Assembly: GCF_021347895.1 (NCBI RefSeq) | Contig: NC_067115.1 | Coordinates: 8,580,064 to 8,644,063, forward strand | Direction of reading: 5' to 3' | Length of the DNA stretch: 64,000 bases | Source: Acanthochromis polyacanthus | Taxonomy: Eukaryota > Chordata > Actinopteri > Pomacentridae | Shown here: piece by piece, positions 49,523-59,744 of the stretch | How positions within the stretch are numbered: the stretch's first letter is position 1 | Layout of the letters: each line of letters begins with the position of its first letter | Program-made: the position numbers and the translations under genes | Notes under the pieces: generated by a model | Told to the model about the DNA's origin: nothing | The model's database searches: none | Seen by the model: only the letters and a program-made list of their open reading frames with translations

Positions 49523-49930
49523 TAAACTGATCAGCCACAACATTTAAACCACTACACCTGCTTTCCAAATATTTTGCCAACAGAACAGCTCTGACTGGTC
49601 AGGCATTGGATGCTTTGTGTCCTGTAGGTTACAGAATGGGGCCTCTGTGGATACTTTTGGAGGCTGGTCAACACTTTGGGCTCCTTGTTTTGTCCCTCGA
49701 ACCATTCCAAAGCAGTTTTTCCATCGTGTCGGGGTCCTGCTGGAGGAGGCTGCTATCATGAGGGGGCGTGCTTGGTCTGCAACAGTGTTTAGGTGGGAGG
49801 TACATGTCAAAATGAAATCCATGCAAATGCAAGGCCTACAGATTCCCAGCAGATCATTGCAATGCAATAAGATGATTGGTGTCGCTCACTTCACTTGTCA
49901 GTGGTTTTAATTGAAGCCTGACTGTTATAT
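49523..49930 (-). mobile_element. Internally deleted Tc1-like element
   Basis: The left end 'gatcagccacaacatttaaa' and the right end, reverse-complemented 'gtcaggcttcaattaaaacc', are the imperfect terminal repeats of a common fish Tc1-like family. Between them 'aaaccactacacctgctttc' and 'ttggaggctggtcaacactt' match its non-coding end and the antisense transposase C-terminus. Only about 400 bp remain of an element that is normally well over 1 kb, so most of the transposase is gone. Confidence 0.65.
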
Positions 49931-51709
49931 CAGTTGATCAAATATCGATTCTCAGGTAATATTGACCTATTATAGATATATCGGTGTGGCCATAAAAAAA
50001 AATCTTTTTTTACCAAACATAATGCAGAAAAAGATTCTTAGGATAATTTTAAAATAGTGTCATCACATAGTTTGCCCAGCAACAGCTCTAACTTTATTGC
50101 TTACGTCACTCTCAGCACGGTGTGCAGCACATGTAGCAGAGCATGTATCACAGCCGAGCAGATAGTGGTGCGGAGACAAGGGATGTCATCACAGTAAGAT
50201 GCTAACTCATTTGTGAAAAACATTCCTGGAAATAAACAATGACCCCATCACTGAATATCAGGCAACATAGTCATATCAGAAATCTTCACTCCCTAAAAAC
50301 TGTTGCTGTCGGCCTCAAAAATTTTGGATTTGTCAGGCTCTTGCTTTTTGTGGCTAATCTGTGTAAGTGCTAGCAAGCTAGTTGCTACCTTTACCTGTTT
50401 TGTGTTTACTGCAGGCTATGTGGGTTTTATCAGAAGGTTTTGCTGAAAGGGTCTGCCTTAAGCTAGAAACAGGGTCGATGAGAGCTGAGAGGGTCAGAAA
50501 ATCAAAACAATGCACTAAATGATGCTAAAACATGAAGCGCAGTTGAGCTGAATAGCAGAGCTGAGTGATAAACCTCCACATAACATGTCTTTCACATTAC
50601 ATACTGATCCATTGTTACTGTAAAAATATTAAGTGCAGCTTTAAATCTTGGGGCTGCTCAGGGCTCTGGATTAATCTGCCTAATGAAGTGTAGCTTCGTG
50701 CCTGAGGTTTTGTTCAATGGCAACAGCTTGTAGCGCTGACAGGGTGGATAATGTGGATAATGTGTGTTTATTTTGTAGCCAGCTGTGGCTGCTGTCATCA
50801 GCGTGTCCCAACAGAAGCCGGATTCATTTAACCCGGCGGCATTTTCTGTCTATGTCCGGCGTCATCTTCTTACTTGACAGGAATTTTCACTGTTCAGTTT
50901 TTTTATTGTTTTATGCGAGTTTCTCATATCACTGTCTTGGTTCTTTGCTTTGTGGTGTTTCATGTTGAACACCTCTTCACATTCTACTACTGTGAGATCA
51001 GTGGTGACAGAAGCACAGAATTATCGGTAAGTATAATTTACAGCGCATCTTCCATTTCACCATTATATTATATTATATTATATTATATTATATTAGATTA
51101 TATTAGATTAGATTAGATTAGATTAGATTAGATTTTCGGCGCTGCTGTAGCACACCATTGTAATTGACATCGCTCATCCAAATGGCTACTAACTTTTGTA
51201 AGACGTTATTATCTTCCAGTACAGTAGGCTGCACACATGTGGTGACAGTTTAAACATAAAGAAAACATCATCACTGCCTCCTTTCCTTTAGTTAGTATAG
51301 TTCATTTAAACAGCTCTTCTATTCCACACATTTGATTAATTTCATTGTAAACAAGTCACCAAGCCACCTTCTGATGAACTCATGCGGTGTCTTGTCTTCT
51401 GGTAGTTGTAGCTCTAGCAGCAATGGACGTCCAGCAACAACCTGTTGCCTTGTTCGCCATCTTTTCACTTTTCAGAGGAAACTTTTCTGCATAGAATTCC
51501 TGTTTTTAATTCTGCTATAACAACTCTGAGTTTACCCAGTTGGTAAATTCACAGGACCATAGATGAATATTTGTTCCATCCAGCTTTCATCTGTTATAGT
51601 TTGTCCCGAACTTTCTTCTACTCTCTACTCTTCTACTGTAAAATTATGACTCCTCTCCAACGGAGAGGAGACCACACGGTGAGCCCTTCATCTTCTGAAA
51701 CTGATGAAC
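49931..51709. other. Intergenic DNA and probable sp6 3' untranslated region
   Basis: No gene was identified. Open frames at 50717-51116 are AT/T-rich and lack family resemblance. The part next to the sp6 stop is likely its 3' untranslated region, with length unknown. Confidence 0.4.
51062..51133. repeat. Compound (TATTA)n-(GATTA)n microsatellite
   Basis: About seven 'tatta' units pass through mixed units into six or more 'gatta' units. The gradual change of unit suggests spread of a point mutation by slippage. Confidence 0.9.
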
Positions 51710-52630
51710 TTAGCCAGACTGCCCCGTCACGTTGGACACCGATGGGTCTGTCTCACATTTCATCTTGAGTGGAGGCTCAGTGCCGTCGGACACATTTGAG
51801 GACGACTGCGGAGGCGTTGCTGCATCGAAGCCTTTGTCCATCCTGCCGTCTCCGTTCACCCTCTCCTCACCGTGTCCTGGCGGCGACTCATGTGTGCGCA
51901 TGTGCTTGGCCAGGTGGTCGTTGCGCATGAACACTCTGGGGCATAACGCGCAACTGAACTTTTTAGCACCGGTGTGCGTCTGTAGGTGGCGCTGCAGTTC
52001 GTCAGAGCGCGTGAACCTTTTCCCACAGAAGAGCCAGTTGCAGACGAAGGGCCGATCCCCGCTGTGCCATCGTAGGTGGGCCTTCAGGTGGGAGGTCTTG
52101 GCGTAGGCTTTGCCGCAGCCCGGGATGTGGCAGTTGTGCATGTGCTTCCTCCTGCTGTCGTCGGTGCTCTGGCCCATCTGCTCGGCATGAACGCAGTTCG
52201 GGCAGCGGCATGCAGCCTGGCCGGCACCTCTGGAGGAGGACCGGCGCTGGGGTTTGGGACGAGCTGACACAGAGGTCTCCTGAGGTTCCTCCAAGGAGAA
52301 CGTTTCCTGCTGCAGCATCTCAGGGGCCAGTGGTTCCATCTTGAAGCCATCCTGGGAGAAGAGGTGGGACGAGTGCGAGGCCGGAGCATGCTGAGCTGGA
52401 GGCAGCGTGCACAGCTGTGGGTCGGAGCCATAAGGCCCTAAAGATGGCTGCAGCCCCATGGAGCTGCCTGGACTCACGGACGGCAAACCAACACCTTGAC
52501 CCGTCTGCAGGTCGATCCAGCTGCCTGGCTGCACGTCTCTGTGAAGGTCCCACCAGGAGGGGATGTTCATGTCTTCTGAGCTGCCACTAGGTGGTGCTGT
52601 CCGTAACCAGGGCTCGTAGGGGTGGGCCAT
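51710..52630 (-). CDS. sp6: Transcription factor Sp6 (epiprofin-like), main coding exon
   Basis: Nuclear GC-box-binding Sp/KLF factor; in mammals it controls tooth and skin-appendage development. The 306-residue frame opens with [10 protein letters not shown] and SWWDLH, matching the human SP6 stretch MSHHYESWF and SWWDLH. The Buttonhead box CRCPNC is at residues 141-146. Three C2H2 fingers lie at 167-189, 197-219 and 227-247; [17 protein letters not shown] and [14 protein letters not shown] are family-typical. Human SP6 (about 376 residues) has roughly 100 residues before this Met. Here an in-frame stop lies 12 codons upstream, but a good acceptor ('cttcacctgcag') starts the exon at 52641, so more N-terminal coding may lie in an upstream exon. 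Sp7 and Sp8 are less likely. Confidence 0.93.
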   Translation of the reverse strand: MAHPYEPWLRTAPPSGSSEDMNIPSWWDLHRDVQPGSWIDLQTGQGVGLPSVSPGSSMGLQPSLGPYGSDPQLCTLPPAQHAPASHSSHLFSQDGFKMEPLAPEMLQQETFSLEEPQETSVSARPKPQRRSSSRGAGQAACRCPNCVHAEQMGQSTDDSRRKHMHNCHIPGCGKAYAKTSHLKAHLRWHSGDRPFVCNWLFCGKRFTRSDELQRHLQTHTGAKKFSCALCPRVFMRNDHLAKHMRTHESPPGHGEERVNGDGRMDKGFDAATPPQSSSNVSDGTEPPLKMKCETDPSVSNVTGQSG

Positions 52631-52641
52631 GAGGGCAGCTG

Positions 52642-54133
52642 CTGCAGGTGAAGACTGTGGATGAGGTCAGCTGCTCAAAGTGTTGTTCAGCGTCTTCCTG
52701 GTAACACTGAGAGAATTACCACATGGTGGAGTGGTGATGTTTTAAAACACCTGCAGAGAGAAAGAACAGACTGTCACCTCCTAAACTCACTCTTTCTCAC
52801 TAAACCTGATTTTGTCTTTTACTTTTCAACCCAAAATACTGCAAAGACAGTTCATTTCACAAAAGCTGGATAACTCCTGGATTACAGGGCAGCTTTAAGC
52901 AGATTGTTTTACTCTGTAAAACCAATGAGCTGCCAATTCAGGAAGAAAACTCTCTCTGTGTCTGTAATCAACAGCACAGAGCTTTCAATCACAGTTTGAG
53001 CTGGGCAACTATTTGTAAGTTTGGTGCGAAGTAGCACCTGGGATACTAATTAGTTGTGAGGAGTGGCAGGAGTAAGTCTCCTGAAATAAAAAAAAACTAA
53101 TGCTGATTTTCTCTGTTTTGTTAAATAAGAGAAATTAACCAATAGAATGACAGGAAAAAAGGATTAAAACTGTAAATAACCAGACCCAAATCAAAAGGCT
53201 GCTGAGGCTGCTTTTACCATGTGTTAGCATAAATTGACTTTATTACTACTGTCTTTAAATCAGCAAAAACATTGTTAGTTTTACAAATATCTGCCATTAA
53301 ATGAAAAAAAAATTATGAGTTGAAAAATGATGAGCAATTTTTTTGTTATTTTTCTAATTTCCCCTCTTTCCCTATCTACATTTACTACTTAGTCTTTATA
53401 GTGTGTAACCTTAAAATTACATTGTTTTTACTATATTTTACTATCATTGTTTTGCAAATATTTGCTGGTATTTTTGACTATTTTTACAGTTGTTGAACAT
53501 TATAGTACTTCAAAGATTGACACCCTTGCTGTCCAACTTTCACACGTTTTTTTACATAATTTGTTTTTACACTGTGTCTTAACTTTTATTTTACACCTCC
53601 AAATTTATAACAACCACAGGTATTTCTGTGTAGACTCTCAGTCATCCAGGTCATGTTTCAAAGTTCTTCTTGCAAGTTTCGAGAACCTAAAAGTTCAGTG
53701 TCTTTTTACTGAAGCTCCTGGAACAACTACAAAACACACAATAATGATTTTTTAACACGTGGGTCCTTTAAGTCCAGCTTCTTTGCTACAGTTTTTCCTG
53801 ACTTTGAAATTACTCCAATTGTGCTGATCTAATGTTCCTGAACTTCAGAGGTTCAGGCCTAAATCCTCCTGTCTACAGCGTTTAACTAGCCAACCCCAAG
53901 CACGCCTCCTCCGTCGCCATGGATACTGTCGTTCTCACGCTGCGTGGCCGTGGAGACAGAAGAGAGGGGGAGACGGACGTGTCCAGGCAGAATCCTGCCA
54001 CATGCATCGGCTGCCAGGTACTTCCCATGGAGGACCGTCAAAGAAAACAACATCGTTGGCCTGTGCAGAGGCAGAGGCAGCGGCTGAGGGGGAGGTAAAT
54101 CCGGCGAGATGGGGGAGGGACCAGAGTGTTGAC
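52642..54133. other. sp6 intron, proximal part
   Basis: AT-rich DNA with the dispersed 'aaatcagcaaaaacattg' repeat at about 53100-53480, related to the duplication at 24.97-25.37 kb. No other exon was recognised. Confidence 0.4.
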
Positions 54134-54226
54134 AGGAGAGCAGTTTGGTAAAGGAAGAAGTTCCAGGGAGGTATGGCTGCAGGCCAAAGTCTATTTGTAC
54201 GTCTCTGAGGTTTGAGGAGATGAAAC
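54134..54226 (-). other. sp6: Candidate upstream coding exon of sp6
   Basis: The minus strand has an acceptor 'tcctgtctgccag' at 54227 followed by 31 codons' worth of frame (LRDVQIDF, PYLPGTSSFTKLLS) that resembles the human SP6 segment with VDF and PFSKLLQ. Splicing from 54134 to 52641 keeps frame with MAHPYEP. The donor 'tcct|gtcaac' is weak, and no start codon is found upstream within it, so another exon would be needed. Treat as tentative. Confidence 0.3.
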
Positions 54227-55019
54227 CTGGCAGACAGGAGAACCAGTTTTTTATGAATCACACATGATTTACAACAACAGCCCTGCAGGCAGGTTGCAAA
54301 AAGAGTCCTGTAAAAACGCCCTGCCTCTTACACCGGCGGCACGAAGCATCAACAGTTGCACACTGACGGCATTCAGGAGCCTGAGAATGGACAGCACCAA
54401 CAATAACACGGGAACAATTACTTTATGTGTATAATTATGAAGCACACGCTCCGAAACAGCATCCTGTCGCTTGGAATGTGTGCTCATGCACACCTTGGCG
54501 GGAGGAGGGGCTCCGATTTCCAGATGACACTAAGCTTGTTAAACTCGGATGACTGTGGAAATTTATGGCATGAAGCTGGGAGACTTCGGCTCCAAACAAT
54601 CTTGTTGACTTCCAGCCCCCATGCACACACCCCATCCTCGAACATCTACAATTATCTTTACAGCAGGAAACAGTAAAGCTGCTTTAGAGGCTGCAGATCA
54701 GTCGGTGTGATATCTGAAAAAACAGAACCAGAGGTCAGTGGAAGACTGACGATGAAGGATCCCCTCTGTGGATCGCAATTTGTTGAGTCAGTACAGCCAA
54801 ACCAAGAGGATTACACTTACTTCCCAAAGGTTGAGTCAAAGCCACTCAGAGAGACTTTCTAGTCCCAATGAAATCGTAAAGCAATTAGTTTGGAATTCCC
54901 TAATGAAAGGTCTAGTGTTAAAGGTCAAGCTGATACATTTCATCTGGAGCCAGAGCTGCTGCTGCTGCTGCTCTGTAATTTTTTTAAGAATGCGGAGACC
55001 CGACTCTGCTCTTACTGAC

Positions 55020-55225
55020 AGGACCGTAAACAAGAAAAAAAACGAGATGGCAGCATCCCTCCTCTGGTTCGCTAAAGTGCTGGGAGCGCCGCGAGCTCAG
55101 GAGGGAAACAGCTGGCGAGGAGGAGGAGGAGGATGGTGCAGAGCAATGACAGAGCTGCTGGTCATAAAACCTGCCCGGCCAAGACCCGGCAAGGCCCCCG
55201 TTTACAAGTCTGCCATCCAGGAGAG
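55020..55225. other. GC-rich patch inside the sp6 intron
   Basis: CG-rich block (for example 'ggagcgccgcgagctcagga' near 55083) standing out from the AT-rich intron. A plus-strand frame runs through it without family resemblance. It might be a cryptic promoter, enhancer or alternative first exon; function is unknown. Confidence 0.35.
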
Positions 55226-55254
55226 GCCTCTAGACGCAGAAACGACTCAATCCT

Positions 55255-56735
55255 GAGATTTTATGAGAATTTTGACTACTTTTACAGTAAAAATCCACAA
55301 AAAAGCAGCAGTTTTGCTTTTCTTACACACTTCAGCAGAAAGAACACGACAAAAGACACGAACAGAGTTAAAAGCATTTTTAACCTTGTTACGTGGGAGT
55401 TTTTACCAAGTCATTATCATTATAATTGCATGCCGATTTTGACTACTTTCACAGCAAAAATGCACAAAATATGCAGCAGTTTTGCTTCTCTTAACATGCT
55501 GTGCTTCAGCAGGAAGAACTCTATGAGCACAGTTTGGAGTGGTTTATCAATCCTTTTATGCAGGACACACAAACTATCTGTTTTACTTTACTAAATTATC
55601 GGTCATCATGGGTGACTGTATTTAGTGAAGTTCAAGACGATTTGGACAGCTTTTACAGTAAAAAAAATTCCCCAAAATAAGCTGTAGTTCTGCTTTTCTC
55701 ACACACTGTGCTTCAACACAAATAATTTCATCTGAGATTTCATCAAAAATCAACTACTTTTACAGAAAAATACACAAAAAAGGTTGCAGTTTTGCTTTTC
55801 CTACACACCGTGCTACAGCAGAAACATTTTAATCTGAGATTTTATTAGAATTTGACTATCTGATAGCAGATATGAGCAAAGTTTGGAGCATTTTTTAATC
55901 TTTTTACATGGAAGGACAAAGAAACTTTTGCTGAGTTTTCAAAGTCGTGATCAGTGACTGTACTTCGAGTGAATCTTGCGCAGATTTGAACAACTTTTCC
56001 AGTAAAGTTGCAAAAAGTTAAGTTGCAGTTCTGCTTGTATTACACACCGTGCTTCAGCAGAAAGAACTCCATCTGACATTTTATAAGAATGCGACTACCT
56101 CAGCACACATATGAGTGCAGTTTGGACCATTTTTTAGTCCTTTTTCATGTTTGTCTGTTTTACTTTACTAAATTTTCAGTCATCATGGGTGGTTGTATTT
56201 TGTGAATTTCATGCCAATTTTGACACATTTACAGTAAAAATGCACAAAAATAAGTTGCAGTTTTGCTTCTTTTACATGCTGTGCTTCAGCATAAAGGACT
56301 CTTTCAGGAACGCTTGTAATCCTTTTATGTGGGAGGACACATATACTGTAGATCTGTTTCACCTTGACTTTACTGAATGTTCAGAGATGCTGTCGGTACT
56401 TACAGCGAGATTCATGCCAATTTTGACACATTTTATGAGAATTCGACAACCTGATAACAGATATGCGTGCAGTTTAGAGTGTTTTTTAATCCTTCTACAT
56501 GGAAGGAAACAGAAACTATCAATCTGTTTCATTTACTGAGTGGCATTATCTGTGAATCTATCCTTGGAAGTAGCTTCATGGCAATTTTATCAACTTTTAC
56601 CGCAACAATGCAAAAAAAGACTACAGTTTTGCTTCTTTTGCACATGGTAAGACCTCTGTCTATGGTTGTATAAGAACTTGACTTCCTGATAACAGATATT
56701 ACCACAGTTTGAACACAGATTTTTACATTTTCTAT
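55255..56735. repeat. Tandem array, about 100-200-bp units, sp6 intron
   Basis: A unit with 'gactacttttacagtaaaaa', 'cacaaaaaagcagcagtttt', 'gcttttcttacac' and 'cttcagcagaaagaac' recurs roughly eight to nine times with indels. Examples start near 55270, 55440, 55645, 55750, 55985, 56220 and 56585. A detached relative lies at about 57535-57760. Frames within the array are shadows of the repeat. Confidence 0.75.
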
Positions 56736-57534
56736 TAACTATTTACGCCAAACCATTTATATGTGCAATATTGTTATGTCTGCATCCAGACAGAACTATT
56801 ATTTATGTATTTGTTTTTGCTTTATTTTTGTGTTTTTGCTGATATTTCTCTAATTTTCCCACTGTGGGATTAATAAAGGTTTACCGTAACTCAGAAGTTC
56901 ACACAAAAACCAAATCTTTACTTGTTGCAATTAAACTTGACTACTCAGCTGCTAGTTTACGCTGTTACAGCCAGCTTACTTTTGAAAAATTCTGCCAACT
57001 TTACAGTCATTTTCCTCCCATCTCCTGCCAGAATAACCCCACTTCCTGTCTCCTGACGCTCCAACAAGCCTAGTTTGGGTCAAATGGCATGTACAAGCAG
57101 ACTGTTTTAACCTGTATGAGCTGGTTGGAGTGGAGCAGTTTGTCAGTGGTCACATCGGTTGTCACATTTCTGTAAAAATCGACTTTACGCAGCGTTCGAG
57201 AAAATGCTGTGGTGCGAAGACGAACACCAAAAACTGGTGTGACGAGCAAAGTCTGTGGAAAATCCTTTGCCTCAGTTTTAAAAGTGAGAATTCCGTTTAC
57301 ACACCTGAGCGAAGGATAAACAGAGAAAGCCGAAGACACAGTGCTGATCTCTGCTAATCTGTTGCTCTGGCGCTTTGATTAAGTGCACAGATAGTTTAGA
57401 TATGGATGACAGCTTTACATCCTCAGTGATTTAAGACGACCTGTGAGACACTGATTCACACACGCAGTTGTGTAAAATACGTTCTCTGCTGCATATTTCA
57501 CCACGATTTACACAGCAGCTCTTATCAACTGTGC

Positions 57535-57760
57535 TTTAGGAAGTGTTTTTTAAAATTCTTTTACGTAGTGGAACAAAGAAACTGTAAATCTGTTTCACTT
57601 TGGGTTTACAGTCATTGCTGTGACTGTACGTTGAGTGAGTTTCAAGGCGAATTTGTCAACTTTAACTGTGAAAATGCACAAAAATAAGCTGCAGTTTTGC
57701 TTTTTTTCACGCACGGTGGATCAGCAGAACCTCATCTGAGGACAGTTTGATTTCTTTATG
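57535..57760. repeat. Detached unit of the sp6-intron array
   Basis: The phrases 'gtcaactttaactgtgaaaa', 'caaaaataagctgcagtttt' and 'ggatcagcagaacctcatct' match the units at 55.3-56.7 kb. About 800 bases of other sequence separate it from the array. Confidence 0.6.
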
Positions 57761-57869
57761 CTGTTTTAAATATCAAATATCAAACATTTCATATAAGACC
57801 ACATTTTAGAAAAGCAGCACGTGCTCTCCTGTTCTGTAAATACATCTACATTTACAAGAAAAATGCACA

Positions 57870-58300
57870 TACAGTGGTGGCAAGTTACTAGAAAGTTCAA
57901 TCTTTAGCACTTTACTTGAGTTTTTCTAGCTTATGCAACTTTATATAACATCATATGTTCAACTTTTACATAGAAAACATAGTAGTTTCAAGAAGATTAT
58001 TAAACATAACTGGTGGTTATCACCCAAGACAAAAAAATAAAATTAATTACAACAGTAAAGTACTAATTACATATCAGTTTAATTATTATATATTGATTTA
58101 AGAGACTGCTTTGGGTGTTGGTACTTTGGTTTTTGCTAATTTAAGTATATGTTATTGCCTGTATTTTCTTACTTAAGAAAATGTAGAATTCGTGCACGTA
58201 CTTGTTCCTGATGCTGAAGTAAAAAGCTGCATTTGGAATATGGATCAAGTGCAGTTACAGTTAGGCAACTTTATTCAATAAAACTTTTCCTATGCTAGCA
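57870..58300. repeat. Dispersed 'cagtggtgg' repeat
   Basis: It starts 'acagtggtggcaagttacta' and continues with 'gcactttacttgagttttt'. This matches the start of the repeat at 4880 and phrases near 61.8 and 63.1-63.6 kb. Right border approximate. Confidence 0.5.
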
Positions 58301-59226
58301 TATTTATCAAAAACTACAACTAAGCAGCACAGATTGATCTGAATCAGCTTAATTTATTGCATATTAACATTTTTAAACACCCTTTTAATAACTGTTTGTG
58401 TGTAAGACAATAAATCTCAAAATCTTAATTTAAATTCTTCGTCTTTTCTTGAATTCACTGGAAATGATCATCTATTTTGACAAATCTATAGTTTTTCTCT
58501 AATTTTGCATATTGAGAGACATGTAAGTGTTCTAGTGTCATACTTTTAATATTGCAACTTATTTTTTTTTGTCGGAAAAAAGAAGCGCAAAGAAGACATT
58601 AGAACGCAGTTTAAGATGTTCACACAGTGGTTAAATCTAGAGACTTTATTCCTTTTTCACTCATGAAATATGCAAGTTTTCTTCCTCTCTTAGTTGGTTA
58701 GATGAAATATTATAATAAAAATTAAAAGATAGAAAATCTGCATAATCATTTTTGATGTCAGTCACTGCTGCACACACCTGTAGATTAACTTGTATTTCGG
58801 TTTTTGGTGCAGGAAAGTTGGATTTTTGATGTTATTATACCTGAAAAGTTGGACATTGAAGTCTCATATTCCTTTTATAATGATGTTTTATTTAGTTCTC
58901 GACCATATACATGCCCTATACTGTCCTCTAAAATACAGTAATTAGAATAATATTTAGTGGCAGTATGTTTAAGTTTAGCTAATTTTCGTGATTTTTATTA
59001 TTTCTGTCTCAAAGTCAAAGGAGTTTTAGTTTCTGTATGCTGGGGCTTTTTTCTTACTTTTATGCTCTAAAATAGTCAATTTTCCTTTTCTACAGCTGGT
59101 TTTTAACGTACAGGTCGCTGCTGCAACTCAGTTAAAGCCCAGTGAGGTGATTTGTGCTCGTGTTGATGATATAAAGAGTTGCGGTAACACTTCAGACACT
59201 GACAGCAAATTAAAACTCCGACTTAC
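58301..59226. other. sp6 intron, distal part, no gene seen
   Basis: AT-rich intron directly upstream of the first-exon donor. Nothing recognisable was found. Confidence 0.4.
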
Positions 59227-59345
59227 CTGTTCGTCCTGGAATCTGCTGCTGCTGCTATATTTTCTGCCTGGGATAAACTTCTGAGTCAGTTTTGCTGCGT
59301 TTTCTTCCTTTAGTCGAAAAGTGCGCACAGAAAAATAATATCCTC
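59227..59345 (-). other. sp6: Probable untranslated first exon of sp6
   Basis: The minus strand shows a textbook donor, 'gacgaacag|gtaagtcgg', with the exon ending at 59227. Directly upstream is a GC-rich promoter-like patch. A (CAG)n run of four units lies inside. Frames in the exon do not join openly to the coding exon, so it is read as untranslated. Assignment to sp6 rests on strand, distance and the absence of another minus-strand gene. Confidence 0.5.
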
Positions 59346-59540
59346 GTCATATTTCATGCGCATCGCGCTCGGTCCAGGTGAGGTGGTGTGAGGCGCGCAG
59401 GTGAGCGGCGCAGCGAGCAGTGACGAGCCTTATGATAGGCTGCGCGTCTAGAGCCGCCGCAGGCTCCGCCCACCGGCCGCTCCGGAGATGCGCCTCCTCG
59501 GCTGGAGCTGAGCGAAAGTCTGGGGAAAAAAAACACAGGA
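59346..59540 (-). promoter_or_regulatory. sp6: GC-rich promoter patch, probably of sp6
   Basis: Dense CG dinucleotides ('gcgcatcgcgctc', 'gcgcgcaggtgagcggcgc') in about 190 bases, flanked by AT-rich DNA on both sides. Overlapping open frames on both strands here reflect composition. It contains 'aggtg' E-box-like cores and no clear TATA box. Confidence 0.5.
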
Positions 59541-59744
59541 TCAGAGAGAACTGTGGAGGACTTTTATTCAAGCAGAACGTCTCATGTGCATTTTACACAT
59601 TTTCTATTTTATTCCTTCTGCGTGAGCCCAGAGGAGTTCATGTAAACTGAAATAAATTACTGTAAAAACGCAATAAAAGTCTAAAAATATTATAAAATAA
59701 ATGTGCCATTAAGAAAGAAAACACTGCTGCATTCACAACCAAAG

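Noticed and set aside
51732..52431. Open frames on the plus strand and in other minus frames across sp6
   Set aside because: They are shadows of the GC-rich sp6 coding exon.
54269..54493. Minus-strand frame considered as the SP6 N-terminal exon
   Set aside because: Its residues near LNAVSVQLL only faintly recall the human start, and neither splice sites nor the following sequence fit.
54768..55256. 162-codon plus-strand open frame
   Set aside because: It is the longest plus-strand frame in this part, but it has low-complexity Gly and Cys runs, no domain and no matching splice signals. It crosses the GC-rich patch and is probably chance.
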